From JAQTNA01 sp043743785 (lineage in GTDB: Bacteria > Pseudomonadota > Gammaproteobacteria > Burkholderiales > Rhodocyclaceae), in assembly GCA_043743785.1 (NCBI GenBank), contig JAYTVW010000001.1, positions 1 to 64,000 on the forward strand: a stretch of DNA of 64,000 bases, written 5' to 3'. The notes beneath the pieces were generated by a model that was not told where the DNA came from, searched no databases, and saw only the letters and a list, made by a program, of their open reading frames with translations. Of this stretch, positions 57,839 through 64,000 are shown piece after piece (within the stretch, counting starts at the first letter, position 1; the number at the start of each line of letters is the position of its first letter). The translations under genes and the position numbers were made by a program.

Positions 57839-60486
57839 AAGCCCTATGCACGACCATCCGGGACCCATTCCGCCCCATGCACGCCCGGGAATGCCGGGAG
57901 GTGCGTAGTCGGCAGCGCATCCGTGCCTTGGCGCCGAAAACGAGCCAGCCTTTCATCGCGCTCCTGAATGGCAAGCCGATCCTGCGGGCCGCCTGGAATC
58001 GTCGCCTGCAAAACGGCGACTCGCTCGCCTTCCTGTTGCTGCCCCAGGGCGGCGGCGGTGGGGGATCGAATCCGCTGGTCGTCGTCGCCATGATCGCGCT
58101 GTCGATCTATGCGCCGGGATTGGCAATGATGATGGCGGGAGGGAATGGCGCGACTGCATTTGCGGTCGCTGCCTGGCAGGCCGGCATCATGATGGCCGGC
58201 TCCATGCTCATCAATGCCCTGCTGCCACCACCGAAGGCCAGCGCCGCCGCCGCATCTGCCGCCATTGCCGCCGCATCCCCAACCTACAGCCTGCAAGCCC
58301 AGGGCAATCAGGCGCGCCTCGATGCGCCGATCCCAGTGTTATATGGCCGCCACCAGGTCTTCCCGGATTTCGCTGCCACGCCTTACGCAGAGTATTCGGG
58401 CAACGAGCAGTACCTTTACGAGCTGCTGCTGGTGACCCAAGGGCAGTGCCAGATTCAGCAGATCCTCATTGCCGATGCGACGCTCGATGCGGCCCCGGTG
58501 AATGATGGGGCGGAGCACGTGGCCAGCGGATCATTCACGGACATCAGTTACCAGATCATTCCGCCCGGGGGCACGGTAACGCTGTTCCCTAGCCGGGTCG
58601 TTACCTCGCCGGACGTGTCGGGCGCCGAGGCCTTGACCAGCGCCATCCTCGGGCCGTTCCCCTCCCATCCGGCCGGCGCTGGGACCTGCAACGCCATCGC
58701 CATCGACGTGGTGTTTCCCCGGGGCCTCTATTACGCCAATACGGACGGTAGCCTGGCGAACAAAACCATCACCTGGATCATTGAGGCGGCTCCCATCAAT
58801 ACCGTGGGAACTGTCACCGGATCGTTCGTGACCATTGGCAGCGAAAGTTTTTCAGCGGCCACCACCACACCCCAGCGCCAGACCTACCGCTATACCGTCA
58901 CGGTGGGCCGCTACACGGTGCGCTTCACGCGCACAGACGCGAAGGACACCAGCACCCAAGCCGCCCACGAAATCGACTGGGCCGGCATGCGGGCCTACAT
59001 CCCCGGGGCTCAGGCCTATGGCAATGTGACCCTGCTGGCCCTGCGCATGAAGGCCACCAACCAACTGAGCAGCGCCGCCACACGTAAGATCAACGTGATT
59101 GCCCAGCGCCTACTACCAGTGTGGAACGGCAGCACCTGGAGCGCCCCGACTGCCACCAGGAGCATCGCCTGGGCCTTCGCCGATGCCGCCAGGAACACGG
59201 ATTACGGTTCCAAGTTGCCCGACGCGCGGATTGACCTGACGGGCCTCCTGGCCCTGGACGCCACCTGGGCTACCCGGGGCGATCATTACGATGGCGTGTT
59301 CGACGCCCTTGGCACCTGCTGGGAGGCCATGACCCAGATCGCCCGCGCCGGCCGCGCCATGCCCGTGTACCAGGGCGGCATTCTCTACGCCCTCCGCGAC
59401 CAGGCCCAGACCCTGCCGGTAGCCATGTTTACGCCCCGCAATATCGCCCGGGGCTCCCTCAAACTGGATTACACCCTGGTTACCGAGGACACGTGCGACG
59501 GCGTCGAGATCACCTATTTCGATGGGGATGTCTGGTCCTGGCAGACCGTCACGTGCCAGTTGCCGGGCGGCACCTACCTGCAGCCGGCCAAGCTGAAGCT
59601 GCCCGGCGTAACCTCCCGCGACCAGGCCTGGCGCGAAGGGATCACCATGGCCGCCAGCAATCGCTACCGCAGGCGCTTCGGTTCCCATCAGACCGAGATG
59701 GAGGGGCTGATTCCGCGTATCGGCGATCTGATCGCCATCAGCCACGACATGCCCGCCTGGGGGGTGTCCGGTGACATCATCGCTCATACTGGCATCGTGG
59801 CGGGGTCCGTGCTGACCCTCTCCGAGCCGGTGGTCGGCGGAGGTACGCGTTGGCTGGCAATCTCGGCTATGGATGGCAGCGTATCCGGCCCCTGGCAGGT
59901 GTCCGCCACGGATGGTTCCACTGCCGTTACCCTGTTGGACTCGATCCCGTCATTCTCTTGGCCCGACCCCTACCTGCGGGAACGGCCACGCTATGCACTG
60001 GGGACCACCAGCAGCAACCTCTACATTCAAGCCCGAGTGCTGACCATCAAGCCAGCATCGCCGGAGAAAATCGATCTGACGTGGGTTGTGGAATCCGCTG
60101 CGGTGCATACCGCCGACACAGGTGCGACGCCGGGAGCATCCGGCTGGCAATTGCCGGCGATTCCGGATCAGCCCATCGTTACCGGATTGATTGCACGGCC
60201 GATCCCGGGAGATCTGAGCCGTGCCGTGTTGTCCTGGCTAGCGGCGCCTGGTGCCACGAGCTATCTCATCGAGGTGTCCGGCGATGGTGTGCGCTGGACG
60301 CGCTGCGGCGACACCTCCGCCACGTCCTACTCCCTGTCAGCTATCTACGGCTACGCCACACGCATCCGCGTCGCCGCCATTGGCGCCGCCCTGGGCCCGT
60401 GGATTACGGCGTTCTGGGGCGACTTTGCTTTCTACATGTGGGCCGGGTCTGGTATTTACGCCCGCCCGAAATTCTACGGAGTCTGA
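57835..60486 (+). CDS. Tip attachment/host specificity protein J with N-terminal I-like domain
   Basis: 883 residues from ATG 57835. Residues about 25-70 (QRIRALAPKTSQPFIALLNG; LQNGDSLAFLLLPQGGGGGG) look like the ubiquitin-like domain and Gly-rich end of a lambda I-type tail protein. A hydrophobic segment (PLVVVAMIALSIYAPGLAMMM) and the TipJ body (QGNQARLDAPIPVLYGRHQVFPD; LYELLLVTQGQCQI) follow, then fibronectin-like repeats at the C-terminus. It sits at the tail tip and recognises the host receptor. The C-terminal third should decide host range. Confidence 0.9.
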   Translation: MKALCTTIRDPFRPMHARECREVRSRQRIRALAPKTSQPFIALLNGKPILRAAWNRRLQNGDSLAFLLLPQGGGGGGSNPLVVVAMIALSIYAPGLAMMMAGGNGATAFAVAAWQAGIMMAGSMLINALLPPPKASAAAASAAIAAASPTYSLQAQGNQARLDAPIPVLYGRHQVFPDFAATPYAEYSGNEQYLYELLLVTQGQCQIQQILIADATLDAAPVNDGAEHVASGSFTDISYQIIPPGGTVTLFPSRVVTSPDVSGAEALTSAILGPFPSHPAGAGTCNAIAIDVVFPRGLYYANTDGSLANKTITWIIEAAPINTVGTVTGSFVTIGSESFSAATTTPQRQTYRYTVTVGRYTVRFTRTDAKDTSTQAAHEIDWAGMRAYIPGAQAYGNVTLLALRMKATNQLSSAATRKINVIAQRLLPVWNGSTWSAPTATRSIAWAFADAARNTDYGSKLPDARIDLTGLLALDATWATRGDHYDGVFDALGTCWEAMTQIARAGRAMPVYQGGILYALRDQAQTLPVAMFTPRNIARGSLKLDYTLVTEDTCDGVEITYFDGDVWSWQTVTCQLPGGTYLQPAKLKLPGVTSRDQAWREGITMAASNRYRRRFGSHQTEMEGLIPRIGDLIAISHDMPAWGVSGDIIAHTGIVAGSVLTLSEPVVGGGTRWLAISAMDGSVSGPWQVSATDGSTAVTLLDSIPSFSWPDPYLRERPRYALGTTSSNLYIQARVLTIKPASPEKIDLTWVVESAAVHTADTGATPGASGWQLPAIPDQPIVTGLIARPIPGDLSRAVLSWLAAPGATSYLIEVSGDGVRWTRCGDTSATSYSLSAIYGYATRIRVAAIGAALGPWITAFWGDFAFYMWAGSGIYARPKFYGV

Positions 60487-60488
60487 CA

Positions 60489-61247
60489 ATGTCCGCCTTT
60501 CCCTCAAAATCGCTGCTGGCCGCTGCCGGTCTGGACGGTCCGACCGTGCTCACGGCCATGGGGCAGCTATTCGACGCCCTGACAGGCCTCCTCGGCACCA
60601 CAGGAACGCAGTCCGTTGCCCTGGCCGCCCTGGGCGCGCCCCTCAATAGCACCCACAATCTGGCCACGGCCTACACCATCCTACCTGCCGACCGGGGCCA
60701 GATGCTCGAGTGCGCCGGCACCTGGACCCTGGGCGCCACCGCTGCCGCCACCCTGGGCGACGGCTTTTGCGTAGGGGTCTCAAACACCGGCAGCGGAACG
60801 ATCACGATCGACCCGAACTCGACGGAAACGGTAGATGGGGTTGCCTCCATCACCCTCGGCGCTGGGCGCTCCACCATCCTGTATTGCGATGGCGGAAAGT
60901 GGGTATCCATCGGGAAGGGGGCTGTGCTGACCGTGAATGGCACGGCGCCGACGACGGCCGGGGATGTGACTGTAACCAACATCACCGGCAATGCCGGGAC
61001 AGCTACCAGCGTCGGAGGAGTTACCGCTCCCGCCACGAAACCGCAGACAGCGGCAGGGGTAGGGCAGTTTGTCGGCCTTGTCGCCACATACACATCCACG
61101 GTGCTCCCGTCGGGGGGCACGTGGGCTTATTCAGCAGTTCTGAACGGCGCGGGGGATGCAGGCATAGCCGCCGGCGGAACAACGCTTGGAATCGGCGGGA
61201 CTGGCGGCGGCGCTCAGGCCGTTGGTTTTGCATGGAGAATCGCATGA
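60489..61247 (+). CDS. Tail fibre protein
   Basis: 252 residues. A helical opening (FPSKSLLAAAGLDGPTVLTAMGQLFDAL in blocks), then repetitive Thr/Gly/Ala beta sequence (TITIDPNSTETVDGVASITLG; GDVTVTNITGNAGTATSVGG), ending with a GFAWRIA strand. Lies after J like other side or central fibres. The last gene overlaps by ATGA. Confidence 0.75.
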   Translation: MSAFPSKSLLAAAGLDGPTVLTAMGQLFDALTGLLGTTGTQSVALAALGAPLNSTHNLATAYTILPADRGQMLECAGTWTLGATAAATLGDGFCVGVSNTGSGTITIDPNSTETVDGVASITLGAGRSTILYCDGGKWVSIGKGAVLTVNGTAPTTAGDVTVTNITGNAGTATSVGGVTAPATKPQTAAGVGQFVGLVATYTSTVLPSGGTWAYSAVLNGAGDAGIAAGGTTLGIGGTGGGAQAVGFAWRIA

Positions 61248-61633
61248 ACATCATCACCGCCCATGGCTCGTCCTGGCAGAACCCGGCACATACCGCCATC
61301 CTCCTCACCGTAGATTTTGAAGGCCTGGGGCCGATCCCATTTTCGGCCACGCCCGACGACACGGAAGCCCACGGCCGCGATCTCTACGCCCGAGCTTTGG
61401 CCGGCGAGTTTGGTCCCGTCGCTGAATGCGTCGCGCCCGTGCTGCCGCTACTCACTGGCGACCAGGTCCGCTCCCGCCGGAATACGCTGCTGTCAGCCTG
61501 TGACTGGACCCAGTTGCCCGACGCTCCGGAAGCCGGCCGCGCCACCTGGGCAACCTACCGCCAGGCCCTGCGCGACGTGACGGCGCAGGCAGGATTCCCG
61601 GGAGCTGTGGAGTGGCCTGAACAGCCGGCATGA
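61244..61633 (+). CDS. Tail assembly/fibre chaperone-like protein
   Basis: 129 residues. Its C-terminal pattern SRRNTLLSACDWTQLPDAP, TYRQALRDVTAQAGFPGAVEWPEQP is typical of small proteins after tail fibres (Phage_TAC or fibre assembly). It is the last gene before the right phage end. Confidence 0.82.
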   Translation: MNIITAHGSSWQNPAHTAILLTVDFEGLGPIPFSATPDDTEAHGRDLYARALAGEFGPVAECVAPVLPLLTGDQVRSRRNTLLSACDWTQLPDAPEAGRATWATYRQALRDVTAQAGFPGAVEWPEQPA

Positions 61634-61743
61634 TCAATCTCGGGTCCGCGCCTTTTGTCCTGCGCAATTTCATTGCAACCCGTTAAACTTCCGCCTGCGT
61701 CAATTATCGCGAAAAGTTGCCCCAATTATCGCGCGCGGCTTCA
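61634..61743. repeat. Right phage end with two transposase-site candidates
   Basis: Two direct copies of CAATTATCGCG at 61701-61711 and 61723-61733, 22 bp apart. On the opposite strand they give GATAA cores starting 36 and 14 bases from the terminus CTTCA, matching the left end. No gene in this stretch. Confidence 0.85.
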
Positions 61744-61749
61744 TCAAAC
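61744..61749. repeat. Right copy of the 6-bp target duplication (TCAAAC)
   Basis: TCAAAC directly after the phage terminus, identical to 22307-22312. Beyond it the host intergenic sequence continues as TGAGTTTTTTAGG. Confidence 0.85.
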
Positions 61750-61763
61750 TGAGTTTTTTAGGT

Positions 61764-62129
61764 TTATTGGTCCTCAGCCCGGCGCTTCGGCGTCGAACTT
61801 TCCGCCTGCATGAGAGGAGGGGATGCTTCGGCAGAGGGCGGTGTCAGGCGCTCCGGGTGTTGCGTTGTGCCGTTCTCCCCGGCAGCGCTGGCGAGTACCC
61901 GCTTTACGCGGAAGTGTCTGATGGCAATGGGGCGGCCAGTTAGCTCCCGCTCCTCATTCTGGCGGCGGCCCATGGAAGCGTCTGGCGGGATAGCGGCGTT
62001 GTCCACACGCCCATCCATGGCTTTGTCGATCTCCCTGCTGGCGCGCTCAAGTGGGCCTTCCGCATTTTCGCAGGCCGGCAGGGTCGCCAGTAACAGGCTG
62101 AGAGACAGGATTGCGCAGAGGGTTTTGAT
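61764..62129 (-). CDS. Lipoprotein with an unusual start codon
   Basis: If read from ATC at 62129 the protein starts like a perfect lipoprotein (KTLCAILSLSLLLATLPAC) with GGAG nine bases upstream; no ATG, GTG or TTG is near. The first standard start is TTG at 62195, which adds 22 residues before the signal. After the lipid Cys comes a charged part (LERASREIDKAMDGRVD) and a low-complexity C-terminus. Its last codons lie 20 bp from the prophage. Function unknown. Confidence 0.6.
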   Translation of the reverse strand: MKTLCAILSLSLLLATLPACENAEGPLERASREIDKAMDGRVDNAAIPPDASMGRRQNEERELTGRPIAIRHFRVKRVLASAAGENGTTQHPERLTPPSAEASPPLMQAESSTPKRRAEDQ

Positions 62130-62206
62130 GGCAGGGTACTCCGGGAGTGTTCCTGCGCAGGCGGGAGTAGCCGTGAGGCCACGCTCGCCGCGCAACGCCG
62201 CATGGA

Positions 62207-62428
62207 TTAACGGGGCTTGCTGGTTTCGTGGCCGATGACGCCGCCGACGGCGGCCCCGCCGACCGTTCCGACGGCACTGCCTCCCGTGAGAATGGCCCCG
62301 CCAACCGCGCCGACACCAGCGCCAATGGCCGTGTTCTGATCCTGCCGTGACATGCCGGCACAGCCTCCCAGCGTAAGCAAGAGCGTGGCGGCGATGGCAC
62401 TGATGGCGACTTTTCGATTCGTGTTCAT
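62207..62428 (-). CDS. Glycine-zipper lipoprotein (OsmB/17-kDa-like)
   Basis: 73 residues. Signal peptide II with lipobox LGGC, then a Gly-zipper (TAIGAGVGAVGGAILTGGS, GTVGGAAVGGVIGHET). Such small lipoproteins are outer-membrane stress proteins. Complete and probably monocistronic. Confidence 0.87.
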   Translation of the reverse strand: MNTNRKVAISAIAATLLLTLGGCAGMSRQDQNTAIGAGVGAVGGAILTGGSAVGTVGGAAVGGVIGHETSKPR

Positions 62429-62561
62429 GGTGTTACCTCTTTTTGAGTGCCCCCAGGAGGCGCTACGAGCGCTTCCGCCCCTCGAGGGGGCGAGAAAACG
62501 CGGGGTGGCCCTGCGTTTTCTTCAGAGGGATGCAGCGTGTGAAATTTCCGGGGGTGATCTG

Positions 62562-63146
62562 CTACTTGCCGAAGCTTGCTTTTGCCTTATCCAGGCAATG
62601 GTCTCTGGCGGCGCCAGCGTACATCTCGCACTTTTCCCTGGCCACGGCGTAATTGGCGTCGTTCTTTTCCGCAGAGGCGTCCTGCCGTGCTTCCCGCTGA
62701 ACCTCGGCCGCCTTTGCCTTGGCGATGAAGTCAGCCTCCGTGGTCTTCTTCTGCGCATTGGCGTCGGCCTTGGCGGCGGTTTGGACAGCCTTGGCTTCCT
62801 GCACGCAGACACTCCGGGCATTACCCGCGAAGTCCTTGCATTTTTCCTTTGCGACGTCGTACTCGGCCTCCGCCTTGGCGGCACGGGCCTTGAAGTGATT
62901 TTTTGCCGTAGGGTGATAGACCGCTTCGATATCGGCCAGGGCCGTCCGTTCCTTGCCCTTGGCGATGGCTTTGCACATATCCTCGGGATTGCCGGACAGG
63001 GCTTTGCACGCCAGCTTGTCGCTCTTGTATTCAGCGGAAATTGCCGCCTTGCCAGCCTTGTAGTCGGTGTTCGTCATCTTCTGGGCAAGGGCACCGGTGC
63101 TGAATGCAATACCAAGGGCAAGCGAAATGAGGGTGATGGGCTTCAT
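62562..63146 (-). CDS. Secreted helical protein with Cys-pair repeats
   Basis: 194 residues. Signal peptide (ITLISLALGIAFSTGALA), then three copies of a helical unit with two Cys ten or eleven residues apart: ACKALSGNPEDMCKAIAKG, KCKDFAGNARSVCVQEAK, KCEMYAGAARDHCLDKAK. Each can make a disulfide-pinned helix pair. Between them are Lys/Ala/Glu-rich linkers. Next to an OmpA-like gene, so envelope-related. Named function unknown. Confidence 0.75.
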   Translation of the reverse strand: MKPITLISLALGIAFSTGALAQKMTNTDYKAGKAAISAEYKSDKLACKALSGNPEDMCKAIAKGKERTALADIEAVYHPTAKNHFKARAAKAEAEYDVAKEKCKDFAGNARSVCVQEAKAVQTAAKADANAQKKTTEADFIAKAKAAEVQREARQDASAEKNDANYAVAREKCEMYAGAARDHCLDKAKASFGK

Positions 63147-63191
63147 GTTGGATCCTTTTGGAGATAGGTCCGGGCGCCGTGCCCGGGATTG

Positions 63192-63884
63192 CTAGCGGGC
63201 TATCTGGGTACCGACGACTTCGATATCCACGCGGCGGTCGGGTTGCAGGCAGGCGATTACCTTGGCGCTCTTGGCGCCGGTGCATTCGCCGGCCTTGGTC
63301 ATCGGCTGGGTTTTCCCCTTGCCCTCGGTTTTCACCCGATTCGCGTCCACGCCCTTGTCCAGCAGATAGGCCTTGACGGCGTCCGCACGGCGTTCCGAGA
63401 GGCCCTGGTTATAAGCTTCCGTGCCGAAGCGATCCGCGTGACCGACGGCGATGATGACTTCCGGCGAGATGCCCGCCATCTTGGTGAAAAACTCATCCAG
63501 TGCCTTGCGTCCCTCGGGGCGCAGAACGGCCTTGTTAAAGTCGAACAGGGCGTCCGCATCCAGCGTCACCTTGCCGGCGGCGGGTTGCGGCGCAGCGGCC
63601 ACCACCATCGGCTTCGCTGCGGCTTCCGGCGCTTTGGCGACAGGGGCCGGAATGGGATGGGCCGGGGCGGTCAGATCGCACTCGTTTGGCGAAGCAGGGG
63701 CGGGACCCGTGCCGTTATGCCAGCACAGGTTGTAAGCGCTCCTTACCGCGACACCCCGCTGGTCTGTCACGTATCCCGTTTCGGATGGCGGGGTCTGGGC
63801 GCCTGCCAAGCCGGACAGCATGGCCAAGGCCAGCGTGCATGCCACGGAGAGACTTTTTTGCTTGTTGATGAGAGCGATTGTCAT
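63192..63884 (-). CDS. OmpA-family peptidoglycan-binding outer-membrane protein
   Basis: 230 residues. Signal peptide (ACTLALAMLSGLAGA), a short region with two Cys (NLCWHNGTG; NECDLTAP) and a Pro/Ala linker, then the OmpA C-terminal domain: LFDFNKAVLRPEGRKALDEF, VGHADRFGTEAYNQGLSERRADAVKAYL (in blocks), RRVDIEVVG. It anchors the outer membrane to meso-DAP peptidoglycan. No barrel precedes the domain. Confidence 0.92.
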   Translation of the reverse strand: MTIALINKQKSLSVACTLALAMLSGLAGAQTPPSETGYVTDQRGVAVRSAYNLCWHNGTGPAPASPNECDLTAPAHPIPAPVAKAPEAAAKPMVVAAAPQPAAGKVTLDADALFDFNKAVLRPEGRKALDEFFTKMAGISPEVIIAVGHADRFGTEAYNQGLSERRADAVKAYLLDKGVDANRVKTEGKGKTQPMTKAGECTGAKSAKVIACLQPDRRVDIEVVGTQIAR

Positions 63885-64000
63885 GAAATATTCCTGTTCA
63901 AAAATGCGGCGTGGTCCGCCTTGCCTGGATACCTGCGTCTGTCCATAAAAGCGGGGATTACAGACAGTGACTCGATCTGAACTGAAGGTCGCTCTCGGTA

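Larger units (their letters stand above)
22313..61743. mobile_element. Complete Mu-like transposable prophage, 39,431 bp
   Basis: Both ends read inward as TGAAG, flanked by a 6-bp direct repeat. Inside are a repressor, a leftward early operon with DD(35)E transposase and AAA+ ATPase, and complete lysis, head and tail modules. Size and gene set match transposable phages. Early genes run toward the left end from a repressor about 11 kb inside, as in BcepMu and unlike Mu, where the repressor is at the left end. The tail genes are of siphovirus type. No disrupted essential gene was seen, so it may be inducible. Confidence 0.93.

Noticed and set aside
22313..61743. A tyrosine or serine integrase and tRNA attachment site
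   Set aside because: None was found, and the DD(35)E transposase with short target repeats explains integration.
1..64000. tRNA, rRNA or riboswitch
   Set aside because: Nothing recognisable as a tRNA cloverleaf, rRNA segment or common riboswitch was seen on either strand.

Overview
The window is high-GC, tightly packed bacterial DNA. Its gene content (cbpA-cbpM, a short H-NS-like protein with a TWSGHGRAP core, a Csu-type spore-coat-U chaperone-usher operon, many hybrid histidine kinases, a phosphoketolase) fits a betaproteobacterium, possibly Rhodocyclales or a neighbouring order. That placement is inference; there is no rRNA or tRNA in the window to anchor it.

Host part, left (1-22312): two paralogous phosphorelay modules, each an HPt-bearing hybrid kinase next to a REC-kinase, flank a secreted-fibre operon (two spore coat U proteins, a PapD-like chaperone, an outer-membrane usher). 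Then come an H-NS-like regulator, an OmpX-like barrel, an FMN reductase, cbpA-cbpM, two small secreted proteins, enolase, a chloroperoxidase-type hydrolase, a SYLF (YSC84) protein and a TTG-started phosphoketolase.

Prophage (22313-61743, 39,431 bp): a complete-looking transposable (Mu-like) prophage. Its ends can be read directly. A 6-bp direct repeat TCAAAC flanks an element starting TGAAG and ending CTTCA, and each end carries two GATAA-core sites at nearly the same distances from the terminus. The early operon (33447 down to 22447) runs leftward: a BcepMu-gp16-like regulator, a CII-like protein, a winged-helix protein, a DUF3102 protein, a DD(35)E transposase, its AAA+ ATPase, a set of small unknowns, a tandem SANT/Myb-like protein, a DUF3164 protein, RdgC, GemA and a Mor-type activator. 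The divergent repressor and an accessory block (membrane protein, lipoprotein, DinD-like protein) run rightward. The late genes follow: lysis, DNA packaging and head, tail. The tail genes are of the long non-contractile type (tube, G/GT frameshift pair, tape measure, NlpC/P60, J), so the virion is inferred to be a siphovirus joined to a BcepMu/Tn552-like transposition module.

Late transcription appears to be organised by four copies of one motif (TAAA-N4-TTTAATCG followed by a GCGCGCG tract). One copy lies before each of the lysis/packaging, capsid, tail-fibre-like and tail-assembly blocks, and each has a hairpin just upstream. They are the best candidates for targets of the Mor-type activator. 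Probable accessory or lysogenic-conversion genes are a superinfection-immunity-like protein encoded antisense between the tail chaperone and the tape measure, a zinc-ribbon moron beside a broken transposase-like fragment, and the membrane protein, lipoprotein and DinD-like genes behind the repressor.

Host part, right (61750-64000): an unusual-start lipoprotein, a glycine-zipper lipoprotein, a cysteine-repeat secreted protein and an OmpA-family protein, all on the minus strand.
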